A DNA stretch of 23,082 nucleotides, from contig UQSB01000035.1 in the NCBI GenBank assembly GCA_900543505.1, positions 1 through 23,082 on the forward strand. The letters are read 5' to 3'. The position numbers and the translations under genes were made by a program. Position 1 is the first letter of the stretch, and each line of letters starts with the position of its first letter. Below, in pieces: positions 7,597 through 15,054 of this stretch. Origin of the DNA: an uncultured Collinsella sp. GTDB taxonomy: Bacteria; Actinomycetota; Coriobacteriia; Coriobacteriales; Coriobacteriaceae. The notes below the pieces were generated by a model, which saw only the letters and a program-made list of their open reading frames with translations, made no database searches and was not told the DNA's origin.

Positions 7597-8517
7597 TTAG
7601 GCCTGTTTGCGGCACTTCCATTGTTTACGGCACCAACGCATGAGTGCTTTTACGACCGGGATGGTGATGAGTATTACCCAGGCGGGATGGGGTTGCCCCA
7701 GGCAGAGCCACATGTAGAGGAACCATGCCTCGGCACTGACTGAATAGACGACATCGATCAGCTTAGATAAGCGGCGTTGATCGATAAAGTCGCCAAGCGC
7801 GTAATAGACGGGAATCAAAAAGACGAGGAAGAGGCCCGTAGCCCATGTGCTGTAGACAATGCCGAGCACCAGATAGGCGAGAGCGACAAGTGCGGGGAAG
7901 GGGAATTTGTTCCATGCACGTCCGACCTTGGTGTGGAAATGCTTGCCATGATGGTCGAGCTTGTCGTGCGCCTCCTTCCAGCTGGAAAACGTCTCGCCGT
8001 CGATGGTGACGGTGCCGTCGTCATTGGTGCGTACGCTATGTCCATCGTCCTCAAGCGTATCGATATGCACGCCGTCCGGCCCCACATGCACCTCTTCGCC
8101 CTTGCGCTCGTTGGTCACATGGATGCCGCTCCAACCAACATGGACTTCCTCGCCTTTATTGGGATCAATGACGTGGATACCGCGCGCGAGGGAAATATCG
8201 ACAAGTGGTTTGTCGCCGCAATCGGCGTGCTCGGCAGAATCCTCGGCCTCGTCAGCCACATCCGCCGTCTCGGTGTCGGCGCTACCGTCCTCCAGGTCGT
8301 CGGCATCGTTGGCCGCCTCCCCATATAACAGCTCGTCCAACGACACGTCATACAGCGCGGCGAGCGCAATGAGGTTATCGGTATCGGGTGAGGACTCGCT
8401 GCGCTCCCATTTACTGACAGCCTGACGACTCACACCCAGCTGGGCGGCAAGCGCCTCCTGAGAAAGCCCGGCAGCCTTGCGGCGATCGACGAGGCGCTGT
8501 GCCATCGCAAGATCCAT
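7597..8517 (-). CDS. Xre-family regulator with internal repeats and two or more membrane segments
   Basis: A 306-aa protein. Residues about 5-65 are an Xre/Cro-type helix-turn-helix (AGLSQEALAAQLGVSRQAVSKWE, then LYDVSLDELL). Residues 67-105 are an acidic linker. Residues 113-158 are a repeat of exact 18-residue period, GIHV-(4 or so)-KGEEVHVG, at 113, 131 and partly at 149. The C-terminal third is hydrophobic: likely helices about 206-224 and 226-243, then 262-275 and 279-293. DNA binding at one end and a membrane anchor at the other suggests a one-component membrane-bound regulator, with the repeat block as a candidate sensor or interaction domain. ATG 8517 has AAAGGA seven bases upstream and starts just before the HTH; the longer frame from 8589 lacks this. 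The target is unknown, possibly its own promoter. Confidence 0.82.
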   Translation of the reverse strand: MDLAMAQRLVDRRKAAGLSQEALAAQLGVSRQAVSKWERSESSPDTDNLIALAALYDVSLDELLYGEAANDADDLEDGSADTETADVADEAEDSAEHADCGDKPLVDISLARGIHVIDPNKGEEVHVGWSGIHVTNERKGEEVHVGPDGVHIDTLEDDGHSVRTNDDGTVTIDGETFSSWKEAHDKLDHHGKHFHTKVGRAWNKFPFPALVALAYLVLGIVYSTWATGLFLVFLIPVYYALGDFIDQRRLSKLIDVVYSVSAEAWFLYMWLCLGQPHPAWVILITIPVVKALMRWCRKQWKCRKQA

Positions 8518-8572
8518 GGTGGTTCCTTTCGTTTGATGGTCGAATCGAATGAGCCGAGTATGCCGAGAACAG

Positions 8573-8646
8573 CCGGTAGCGACCACCATTTCTAGTTAGA
8601 ATCTGCTCCGACCCTACCGCAACTACCGGTAGCAACCCCTAACGAC
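8573..8646. promoter_or_regulatory. Candidate operator region of the Xre regulator
   Basis: CCGGTAGCGACC (8573-8584) and CCGGTAGCAACC (8626-8637) are near-identical and 53 bp apart, close to five helical turns. The second is embedded in the palindrome CTACCGGTAG (8623-8632) and is followed by CTAACGACC. They lie 56-130 bp upstream of the regulator start, a natural place for autoregulation. The call rests only on repeat structure. Confidence 0.35.
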
Positions 8647-8733
8647 CAGCCATTTCAGGACAAATGTCAGTGCTACTCTCAGCTAAGAGCTTGCAACATC
8701 CCAAAATCTCAGCCCACGCACTTGCAGCAAGAA

Positions 8734-8918
8734 GACGAATAGCCTCGGCCTCCCTAGTTACCGCAGGAGGCCCCAGGGCTTACCTCCCAAATCTTTCCGC
8801 AGGACGGAAGGATCCCGCCGCGCGAAGCGCACGGCGGGATCCTGACATGTCCGAGGACGATTTGGGAGGTAAGCCCTGGGGCCTCCGATGAGAGCAGTTT
8901 CGGCCGAGGCTATTCGTC
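8734..8918. repeat. 185-bp nested palindrome reaching the pfkA stop codon
   Basis: Three nested inverted repeats. The outer arms are 17 bp and perfect: GACGAATAGCCTCGGCC at 8734-8750 and its complement at 8902-8918. The middle arms are 28 bp and perfect (8766-8793 and 8859-8886). The inner arms are 11 bp and perfect (GGATCCCGCCG 8810-8820; CGGCGGGATCC 8832-8842). The right outer arm contains the last two codons (GAC GAA) and the stop codon of the phosphofructokinase gene. The element fills most of the 392-bp gap 8518-8909, which holds no gene. Confidence 0.85.
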
Positions 8919-9989
8919 GCCGAAGCTGATGCCCAACGCCTTGGCTTCGCGCACCAGGTCGCTCTGGGGGTCGACATACTTGAGCTTGCCGGCGACATCC
9001 TCGAGCGGCATGTGGCACATCTTGCCGTCGCGCAGGGCGATCATGTAGCCAAACTCGCCGCGCAGGCAGCCGAGTGCCGCCTCGACGCCGCACTGGGTCG
9101 CAAAGATGCGGTCCTGAGCGTCGGGCTGACCGCCGCGCTGCGTGTGGCCGGGGATGGCGACGCGGGTCTCGCGACCGGTCTTGGCCTCAATCTCCTTGGC
9201 GATGTCGTAGACGATCGACGGGCTTGTGCGCTCGGCGAGCTTCTTCTTGTACTCCTTCTTGGACAGCGCCGCGTCCTCCTTGGAGATAGCGCCCTCGGCG
9301 ACGGCCACGATGGTAAAGCGGCTGCCGGTCTCCATGCGATGCTCAATGGTCTTGATGACGTTATCCATGTCGTAGGGGATCTCGGGAATCAAGATGACAT
9401 CCGCGCCGCCCGCGACGCCGGCATACAGCGGGATCCAGCCAACCTTGTGGCCCATGATTTCGATGACAAACACGCGACCGTGGCTCGAAGCGGTGGTGTG
9501 GATGTCGTCGATGCACTTGGTGGCGACGTCGATGGCGCTCGTAAAGCCAAACGTCAACTCGGTGCCCCAGGTGTCGTTGTCGATGGTCTTGGGCAGGGCG
9601 ATAACGTTGAGGCCCTCTTCGCGCAGGCGGTTGGCGGTCTTGGTGGAGCCGTTGCCGCCCAGCATAAACAGGCAGTCGAGCTGCAGTTTATGATAGGTGT
9701 GGACCATTGCGGGCACCTTCTCGACGCCGTCGGCCTCGGGAATGTCCAGGCGCTTGAACGGCGTGCGGCTCGTGCCCAGGATGGTGCCGCCGCGGGTGAG
9801 GATGCCGCTAAAGTCTGCCGGCGTCATCACGCGAAAACGGCTGTAGATGAGGCCCTGGTAGCCGTCCTCAAAACCATAGATCTCGATAGGCTCTTCGCTA
9901 TTGGTCATGAGCGTTTTGACGATGCCGCGCATGGTGGCATTGAGCGCCTGGCAGTCGCCGCCACTGGTAAGAAGACCGATCCTGAGCAT
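8910..9989 (-). CDS. pfkA: 6-phosphofructokinase
   Basis: Phosphorylates fructose 6-phosphate to fructose 1,6-bisphosphate, the committed step of glycolysis, in the cytoplasm. The 359-aa product has the N-terminal LLTSGGDCQALN loop, GGNGS (111-115), catalytic PKTIDND (133-139, with Asp137 as base), the MGHKVGWIPLYAG substrate loop and the PGHTQRGG motif. Compared with E. coli PfkA, the Gly104 equivalent (Gly114) is kept, as in ATP-dependent enzymes. The Gly124 equivalent is Lys134, as in PPi-dependent and group III enzymes, and Asp103 is Asn113. ATP use is therefore favoured but not certain. GGAAGGA lies six bases before the ATG. The stop codon lies inside the outer arm of a large palindrome. 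Confidence 0.95.
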   Translation of the reverse strand: MLRIGLLTSGGDCQALNATMRGIVKTLMTNSEEPIEIYGFEDGYQGLIYSRFRVMTPADFSGILTRGGTILGTSRTPFKRLDIPEADGVEKVPAMVHTYHKLQLDCLFMLGGNGSTKTANRLREEGLNVIALPKTIDNDTWGTELTFGFTSAIDVATKCIDDIHTTASSHGRVFVIEIMGHKVGWIPLYAGVAGGADVILIPEIPYDMDNVIKTIEHRMETGSRFTIVAVAEGAISKEDAALSKKEYKKKLAERTSPSIVYDIAKEIEAKTGRETRVAIPGHTQRGGQPDAQDRIFATQCGVEAALGCLRGEFGYMIALRDGKMCHMPLEDVAGKLKYVDPQSDLVREAKALGISFGDE

Positions 9990-10027
9990 GATGAATCCTT
10001 CCGGGCAAGTTATAACATGCGCATAAG

Positions 10028-10060
10028 TTTACCCCCGCACACTGTTGATGCGGAGGTAAA
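10028..10060 (-). terminator. Hairpin after the amide hydrolase gene
   Basis: TTTACCCCCGCA (10028-10039) and TGCGGAGGTAAA (10049-10060) pair with one mismatch and a 9-nt loop. It lies between the end of the amide hydrolase gene (10130) and the start of pfkA (9989). The tail on the minus strand is short of T, so it may instead be a 5' leader or processing structure. Confidence 0.4.
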
Positions 10061-10129
10061 ACGTGTTAGCTCAAATGTATAGAAATGTAAGCAACGTCAG
10101 GCGAGCGTAAGGACGACGGTGCCAGCTCC

Positions 10130-11215
10130 TTACAGCGCGAAGGCGTCGACGTCGCCCCAGTGGCGGCGCAGCGTGATGGCGGCAGCGGGCTCGGTATTGT
10201 CAAAGACGACCGACCACTGCGTGTTGCTGGTGATGTCTTCCGGATTGGGCTCTTGCGCCGCAGCGCGCAGGGCCTTCCAAGCGACTGCCTCGTCTTGGGC
10301 ACCGACATGGGCGTCGAGGACATCGGCGATGGCGATGGCGCGTTCCTTGCCATGGCCCAGTTCGCCGTTCTTTTGGTTGGGTAGCACTTCGGCACCATAG
10401 CAGGCGTAGAAGTTCGTAACCTGGCGCACGGGCGTCGCCTTGCATGCGCGGTCGGGGTCGCGCGGATCCCACTCCACCACCCGCGCGTCACCGGCGGCGT
10501 CGTTGATAAAGAAGTGGTAATCGCGTCCTGCCATGGCGTGCATGTCGTAGGCAGAAAGCAGGTCGACGGCCTCCTGCGTGGTAGCCGCGCGGTCGAGCAC
10601 CAGGCGGATGGCGAGCGAAGTGTTGATGACGGGGCGCTGCGTGTCCTGGTCACAGGGTTTGGAATCCAGGGTGAGTACGGCAATGGACACGCCACATTCG
10701 TTAACACCATCGAGCTGGGCAAACGAGCCCATGAGTGCGGCGGCGCGTCCGGCGACGGAGTCAAGCGGAGTGTTATCGCCCAGGTTATTGAGGGCAGCAA
10801 ACCCGATGGAGGCATAGCCGTCGCGCGGGTGATTGCGCACCAGCAGCGCTGAGGTGTCGTCCTTAAAGTCGTAATTGCGACCGGTGCGCACGCGGCCTTC
10901 GGCATCCACGGCGACAAAAGCGCTGCAGGCAAACTGGGGCGCCTGGACATGTGCCGGCACGCCGGGGAGCGCCTGCGCCACCACGGCATCGATGTAGGCC
11001 TGGTCGTCGCGCACGCCAGCGGCGATGATGCGATCAAGATCGTAGTCGTAGACGATGTCGATTACGTACAGGTCATAGCCATCCGCGTAGCCGGTCAAGC
11101 GTTTGAGCGACGCGGCGGACTTGATTTGCTTGTGATAAACGATACCGGTGGCAGCGGCAAGGCCGACGGCGACTCCCGCGGTACCGCAGGCGATGGCAAT
11201 GTTACGTGGCTTCAT
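10130..11215 (-). CDS. Membrane-anchored linear amide C-N hydrolase (choloylglycine hydrolase/C45-like)
   Basis: A 361-aa Ntn-hydrolase-like protein. Residues about 7-26 are hydrophobic (signal anchor or signal peptide). A roughly 70-residue pro-segment precedes Cys97 (FACSAFVAVD), the likely nucleophile. Arg113 and Asp116 in TGRNYDF lie 16 and 19 residues after it, the same spacing as Cys2/Arg18/Asp21 of bile salt hydrolase, and DGVNECGVSIAVL matches the conserved Asn region. It is therefore an amidase cleaving a linear amide such as an acyl-amino acid or penicillin-like bond, probably outside the membrane and after self-cleavage before Cys97. Bile salts are possible but not implied, since true bile salt hydrolases start at the cysteine. 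GAGGAG lies five bases upstream of the ATG. It stands alone, divergent from the aminopeptidase gene. Confidence 0.82.
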   Translation of the reverse strand: MKPRNIAIACGTAGVAVGLAAATGIVYHKQIKSAASLKRLTGYADGYDLYVIDIVYDYDLDRIIAAGVRDDQAYIDAVVAQALPGVPAHVQAPQFACSAFVAVDAEGRVRTGRNYDFKDDTSALLVRNHPRDGYASIGFAALNNLGDNTPLDSVAGRAAALMGSFAQLDGVNECGVSIAVLTLDSKPCDQDTQRPVINTSLAIRLVLDRAATTQEAVDLLSAYDMHAMAGRDYHFFINDAAGDARVVEWDPRDPDRACKATPVRQVTNFYACYGAEVLPNQKNGELGHGKERAIAIADVLDAHVGAQDEAVAWKALRAAAQEPNPEDITSNTQWSVVFDNTEPAAAITLRRHWGDVDAFAL

Positions 11216-11376
11216 GACGGCTCCTCTCGTCCTGTTGGTGCAATTGTCGCAAAAGGAGCGCGGGCATGATGACTCAACTTGGTGAGCGGCGCGGAACTAA
11301 GCATGGAATGAAGAGTGCGACGCTGGCGTGGCGGGGTATGCTGGAGGGGACCATCAACCCAGCGAAAGGGGAGAGC

Positions 11377-12762
11377 ATGACGGATCAGGAAACGCCCGAG
11401 CGCGCGCACGTGACGGCCGACGATATCGAGGCTGCCAACGACCTTATCGACTTTATCGAGGCATGCCCCAGCATGTTCCATACGGCAGCGACCATTATGG
11501 CCGAGCTCGACGAGGCGGGCTTTACCTACCTGCCCGAGAATGCGGCGTGGGACATCGAGCCGGGCGGGCGTTATTACACGCAGCGCAACACCTCGAGCGT
11601 CGTTGCCTTTAAGGTGGGCGAGGACCTGGCCGCGACATGGGGCGAGGACGGCGTTGCCGGCGACTACCATTTTCAGCTCACGGCGTCGCACAGCGATTCG
11701 CCGACGTTTAAGGTCAAGGCCGTGCCCGAGCTCGACGGCGCGGGCGAGACGCTGCGCCTGAACACCGAGGCCTACGGCGGCATGATCGACTACACCTGGT
11801 TCGACCGCCCGTTGGCGCTCGCGGGCCGCGTGTTGGTGCGCGAGGGCGACCGTATTGAGAGCCGCCTGCTCGCCACCGAGCGCGAGGTCGCTATCATTCC
11901 GAGCCTTGCCATCCATATGAACCGCGGCGTTAACGAGGGCTTTGCTCCCAATCGCGCCGTTGATCTGTGCCCGCTCATCAGCGCTGGCGATCTTAAGCAG
12001 GGTGACTTTGATGCCCTGATCGCTGACGAACTGGATGTTGAGCCTGAGCAGATTCTGGGCCGCGACCTGTTCCTGGTCAACCGACAGGATGCGCGTATTT
12101 GGGGCTGGGCCGACGAGTTTATCTCGACGCCCAAGCTCGACGACCTGGCCTGCGCCTACACCTCGCTGCAAGCATTTTTGGGTGCCGAGAACGCGCATGA
12201 CGTCTCGGTCTTCTGCTGCTTTGATAACGAGGAGGTTGGCTCCGAGACCAAGCAGGGCGCCATGTCGACGTTCTTGGCCGACGCGCTGCGCCGCATCAAC
12301 GGATCGCTGGGCTTTGATGACGAGTCGTATCATCGCGCCCTTGCCGCATCGATGCTCGTGAGCTGCGATAACGCGCATGCCGTGCACCCCAACCACGCCG
12401 AGAAGTGTGATGCCCGCAACCAGGTCGTACTCAACGGCGGCATCGTCATCAAGGAAGCCGCCAACCAGCACTACTGCACCGATGCCTTTAGCCGCGCGGT
12501 GTTCCAGGCTATTTGCGACGACGCCGACGTGCCCACGCAGGCCTTCGCCAACAAGAGCGATATGGCGGGCGGCTCCACGCTCGGCAATCTGTCCAATATG
12601 CAGGCGAGCATGCATGCCGTGGACGTGGGCCTGCCGCAGCTTGCCATGCACTCAAGCTACGAGACCGGCGGCGTGCGCGACGTAATGTACGCCATCCGCG
12701 CCCTCACCGCCTTCTACGAGCGCAACCTAACCATCAACGGCGCCGAAAGCGTGGAGCTCTAA
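11377..12762 (+). CDS. apeB: M18 family aminopeptidase
   Basis: Cytoplasmic zinc aminopeptidase of the M18 family (aspartyl-aminopeptidase type) that removes N-terminal residues, often acidic ones, from peptides; members form dodecameric shells. The 461-aa product shows the full set of metal and catalytic residues: His105 and Asp107 in TASHSDSP, Asp255 in PKLDDLAC, Glu285-Glu286 in DNEEVGSE, Asp331 in SCDNAHAVHPNH, and His425 in QLAMHSSYE. The ATG at 11377 is chosen over upstream in-frame ATGs because AAAGGGGAG (11365-11373) precedes it and conserved sequence begins soon after. It is a single-gene unit, followed one base after its stop codon by a copy of the 40-bp hairpin element and then by a strong terminator. 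Confidence 0.95.
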   Translation: MTDQETPERAHVTADDIEAANDLIDFIEACPSMFHTAATIMAELDEAGFTYLPENAAWDIEPGGRYYTQRNTSSVVAFKVGEDLAATWGEDGVAGDYHFQLTASHSDSPTFKVKAVPELDGAGETLRLNTEAYGGMIDYTWFDRPLALAGRVLVREGDRIESRLLATEREVAIIPSLAIHMNRGVNEGFAPNRAVDLCPLISAGDLKQGDFDALIADELDVEPEQILGRDLFLVNRQDARIWGWADEFISTPKLDDLACAYTSLQAFLGAENAHDVSVFCCFDNEEVGSETKQGAMSTFLADALRRINGSLGFDDESYHRALAASMLVSCDNAHAVHPNHAEKCDARNQVVLNGGIVIKEAANQHYCTDAFSRAVFQAICDDADVPTQAFANKSDMAGGSTLGNLSNMQASMHAVDVGLPQLAMHSSYETGGVRDVMYAIRALTAFYERNLTINGAESVEL

Positions 12763-12763
12763 A

Positions 12764-12801
12764 ACCTGCCAAAAAGGGATGTTAATTTTGGCAGGTTTTA
12801 T
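12764..12801 (+). repeat. 40-bp dispersed hairpin element, copy C
   Basis: This copy starts one base after the aminopeptidase stop codon (TAA 12760-12762). Arms ACCTGCCAAAA and TTTTGGCAGGT are intact and followed by TTTAT, while the loop has diverged and lost two bases. Conserved arms with a changing loop suggest the hairpin matters. Confidence 0.82.
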
Positions 12802-12904
12802 CTGGGCAAATGCCGCAATGCCAACAGCTGGACGGAATTGTTAAGACACCGCTGGTCGAGCAAACGTCAGCGAGCGACGTCCAGAGCGAACAAGTTGGCA
12901 TGAA

Positions 12905-12945
12905 AAAAGGCGAGGCATTGACCTTCTGGTCATGCCTCGCCTTTT
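12905..12945. terminator. Bidirectional terminator between convergent genes
   Basis: AAAAGGCGAGGCA, GACC and their complements form a long stem with a 4-nt TTCT loop. The stem has A-runs on the left and T-runs on the right (CTTTT), so both strands give stem plus U-tract. It separates the aminopeptidase (+) from the hydroxyacid dehydrogenase (-). Flanking bases 12873-12902 and 12947-12976 extend the pairing imperfectly (CGTCCAGA against TCTGGACG). Confidence 0.88.
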
Positions 12946-12988
12946 GAATGACAAATTGTCGTTCTGGACGTTGCGCAGCGTCGGCCGG

Positions 12989-13012
12989 TCCGCCGTTCGT
13001 AAGAACGGCGGA
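12989..13012 (-). other. Short perfect hairpin after the dehydrogenase stop codon
   Basis: TCCGCCGTTC and GAACGGCGGA pair over 10 bp with a GTAA loop, four bases beyond the dehydrogenase stop codon. There is no U-tract, so it is more likely an RNA-stabilising hairpin or a helper to the terminator that follows. Confidence 0.5.
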
Positions 13013-13015
13013 ACC

Positions 13016-13951
13016 CTAATGCTCGATCCAGCAGCGCAGGGTCTCGCCTGCCTGCAGGTGACGCAGATTCTCCGCGGCGATGTCGACCACGTTGTTGAGC
13101 GTGGCTGCCAGGTGGAACCAGCCCGAGACGTGCGGTGTGATGAGCATGTTGGGCGCATCCCACAGGGGGCTTGCCGCGGGCAGCGGCTCGGGGTCGGTGA
13201 CATCGACCGCGGCGCCGGCAAGGTGTCCGGACTCGAGTGCTGCAACCAGGTCGTCGGCAACCACAAGGTCACCGCGGCCGCCGTTGGCAAAGAAGGCACT
13301 CGGCTTCATCGCGGCGAAGAACTCGGCATTCGCAAGACCGCGGGTCTCGGGCGTGCTGGGCATAAAGGATGCGACGATATCAGCCTCGGCCAGGCGTTCG
13401 GACAGGGCGTCCATGCCGTCCATGTCCTCAAATACAATGGGGTAGACGAGCGGATGACGCTTGATGCCGCGGACGTGCGCGCCCATGTTGCGGCAGAGCG
13501 TGGCGAAGTGACCGCCAATGTCGCCCGCGCCCAGCACCAGCACATTGGCATTTTTGAGCGAGGTGACCGGGCCCAAGTCCTCCCAGCGATGCTCGCGCTG
13601 CAGTTCCTGGTAGCCGGGCAGGCGCTTCATCATGGAAAGGACCATGGCAAACATGTGCTCGCTCACGGCCTGACCGTAGGCGCCGATTGAGCAAGACAGC
13701 TTGGCTTCAGCCGGCACGGTGCCGGCGGCAAGGTAGTCGTCATAGCCCGCGGTCTGCAATTGCAGCAGTTGAAGGTGCTCGCATGCGGGGAGCATGGCAG
13801 GGTCAACGTTGCCCAGAATCACGTCGGCGTCAGCGACTTGCTCGTGCGTGACAGTGTCGGCGCTCGTGTAGATAAAGTCCTCGCCCGGAGCGCTCGACTC
13901 GAGGATCGCTCGATGGCGGTCGTTGACGGGCAACAAAACCAAGATGTTCAC
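13016..13951 (-). CDS. D-isomer-specific 2-hydroxyacid dehydrogenase
   Basis: NAD(P)-dependent oxidoreductase interconverting 2-keto acids and D-2-hydroxy acids, 311 aa. Rossmann motif GAGDIGGHFA spans 141-150. The catalytic set is Arg226 (NGGRGDLV), Glu255 (DPEPLP) and His274 (ITPHVSGW). The substrate lobe is short and divergent, so lactate, glycerate, phosphoglycerate or another substrate cannot be chosen. The GTG start at 13951 is preferred because GGAGAGGA lies seven bases upstream and the protein then begins with the canonical first strand NILVLLP; a longer frame to 14062 runs into repeat DNA and the upstream terminator. It follows the methionine aminopeptidase on the same strand, but a terminator lies between, so it probably has its own promoter. 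Confidence 0.9.
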   Translation of the reverse strand: MNILVLLPVNDRHRAILESSAPGEDFIYTSADTVTHEQVADADVILGNVDPAMLPACEHLQLLQLQTAGYDDYLAAGTVPAEAKLSCSIGAYGQAVSEHMFAMVLSMMKRLPGYQELQREHRWEDLGPVTSLKNANVLVLGAGDIGGHFATLCRNMGAHVRGIKRHPLVYPIVFEDMDGMDALSERLAEADIVASFMPSTPETRGLANAEFFAAMKPSAFFANGGRGDLVVADDLVAALESGHLAGAAVDVTDPEPLPAASPLWDAPNMLITPHVSGWFHLAATLNNVVDIAAENLRHLQAGETLRCWIEH

Positions 13952-13970
13952 AAGCAGTCCTCTCCGTTCA

Positions 13971-14010
13971 ACCTGCCAAAAAGGGGCAGGTTTATTTTGG
14001 TAGGTTTTAT
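13971..14010 (+). repeat. 40-bp dispersed hairpin element, copy D
   Basis: Near-identical to copy B, with one arm change (TAGGT for CAGGT) and GGGGCAGG in the loop. It lies between a terminator (14033-14072) and the dehydrogenase start (13951), so on the minus strand it would be in the dehydrogenase leader or promoter. Confidence 0.82.
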
Positions 14011-14032
14011 CAGGCAAAACGTTCAAACGAAA

Positions 14033-14072
14033 CGCCGGATGCATGGACGGTTGCAAGTCCATGCATCCGGCG
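14033..14072 (-). terminator. Terminator of the methionine aminopeptidase gene
   Basis: CGCCGGATGCATGGAC (14033-14048) and its exact complement (14057-14072) form a 16-bp stem with an 8-nt loop, starting 10 bases after the map stop codon. On the minus strand it is followed by TTTCGTTTG, a broken U-tract, so termination on that strand is likely. Confidence 0.8.
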
Positions 14073-14081
14073 TCCGTGCGG

Positions 14082-14969
14082 CTACCAGCTCAGCAACTCG
14101 TAGCCGTCCTCGGTCACCACGAGCTGTACCTCGCACTGGGCCGAATCGCTACCGTCCTTGGTGCGCACACACCAACCGTCACCCTTGCTAATCTTGATGT
14201 CGGGCGCTCCGGCGTTGACCATGGGCTCGATGGTAAAGACCATGCCCGGGGCCATGATGGTGTCCACGTCGGGCGCCTCGGTGGTAAAGCCCACAAACGG
14301 GTCCTCGTGGAACTCCTTGCCAATGCCGTGTCCGCCGTACTCGCGCACCACGCTAAAGCCGGCGTCCTCTACCGTCTTTTGCACAGCCTCGGCCATAACA
14401 GAGAGCGGCAGCCACGGCTTGACGGCGGCCAGGCCCGCTTCCACGCTGGCGCGGGTCACGTCGACCAGGCGCTGGCGCTCGGCCGAGACCTCGCCGATGC
14501 AGAACATGCGGCTCGAATCGCTAAAGTAGCCGTCCAGAATCGTGGAGCAGTCCACGTTGATGATATCGCCCTCGTGCAGCACGTCCGTATCGCTGGGGAT
14601 GCCGTGACAGACCACATCGTTAATCGAGGTGCACACGCTCTTGGGGTAGCCCTCGTAGTTAAGGTCGGCCGGGGTGCCGCCGTGCTCGACGGTGTAGTCG
14701 TAGATCATCTGGTCGATCTGGTTGGTGGTCATGCCTGCGGCGATGTGCTCGCCCACGTAGTCGAGCACGCCCACGTTGATGGCGGCCGAACGCTTGATAC
14801 CCTCGATATCGGCGGGCGTCTTGTAGAGCGTGCGGGGCAGAACCTCCCAGCCCTCTTCCCACAGGCGCTCGAGGCGCTCGTCGAAGGCGCTATGGCATTT
14901 CTTATATTTTTTGCCGCTGCCGCACCAGCAAGCGTCGTTGCGGCCGGGCACGGGTCCATTGTCAAACAT
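14082..14969 (-). CDS. map: Type I methionine aminopeptidase with SEC-C zinc motif
   Basis: Removes the initiator methionine from nascent proteins at the ribosome. The 295-aa product starts with a SEC-C metal-binding motif (Cys14, Cys16, Cys25, His26 in ACWCGSGKKYKKCH). The pita-bread catalytic domain follows, with metal ligands Asp140 (NVDCSTILDG), Asp151 (FSDSSR), His214 (GGHGIG), Glu248 (FTIEPM) and Glu280 (AQCEVQL), and substrate His122 (CHGIP). SEC-C fused to MAP is a known subclass, thought to help ribosome docking as the N-terminal extension does elsewhere. ATG 14969 is chosen because AAAGGAAG lies about seven bases upstream and the SEC-C motif begins soon after. It lies 85 bases downstream of the radical SAM gene on the same strand. 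Confidence 0.95.
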   Translation of the reverse strand: MFDNGPVPGRNDACWCGSGKKYKKCHSAFDERLERLWEEGWEVLPRTLYKTPADIEGIKRSAAINVGVLDYVGEHIAAGMTTNQIDQMIYDYTVEHGGTPADLNYEGYPKSVCTSINDVVCHGIPSDTDVLHEGDIINVDCSTILDGYFSDSSRMFCIGEVSAERQRLVDVTRASVEAGLAAVKPWLPLSVMAEAVQKTVEDAGFSVVREYGGHGIGKEFHEDPFVGFTTEAPDVDTIMAPGMVFTIEPMVNAGAPDIKISKGDGWCVRTKDGSDSAQCEVQLVVTEDGYELLSW

Positions 14970-15054
14970 GGCTAACTTCCTTTCATTCGCAGCTAGTATA
15001 GCCCACCCGCAGCCCCGTCCCAACAAGACTGCCCTGGGCGGCTGTGCGGCTCTG

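Noticed and set aside
8664..8891. 75-codon frame inside the nested palindrome
   Set aside because: It is generated by the palindrome arms and has no ribosome binding site or family resemblance.
9012..10082. 356-codon frame antisense to pfkA
   Set aside because: Same shadow effect; no motifs and no ribosome binding site, whereas pfkA is complete on the other strand.
11212..12651. 479-codon open frame antisense to the M18 aminopeptidase
   Set aside because: It mirrors the codon pattern of a gene with every catalytic motif on the other strand; its product is His/Gly/Val/Ala-rich, without any recognised motif. It is a GC-rich shadow frame.
13016..14062. Longer start for the hydroxyacid dehydrogenase at 14062
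   Set aside because: The extra 37 codons translate through the 40-bp repeat and reach into the upstream terminator; the GTG at 13951 has a good ribosome binding site.
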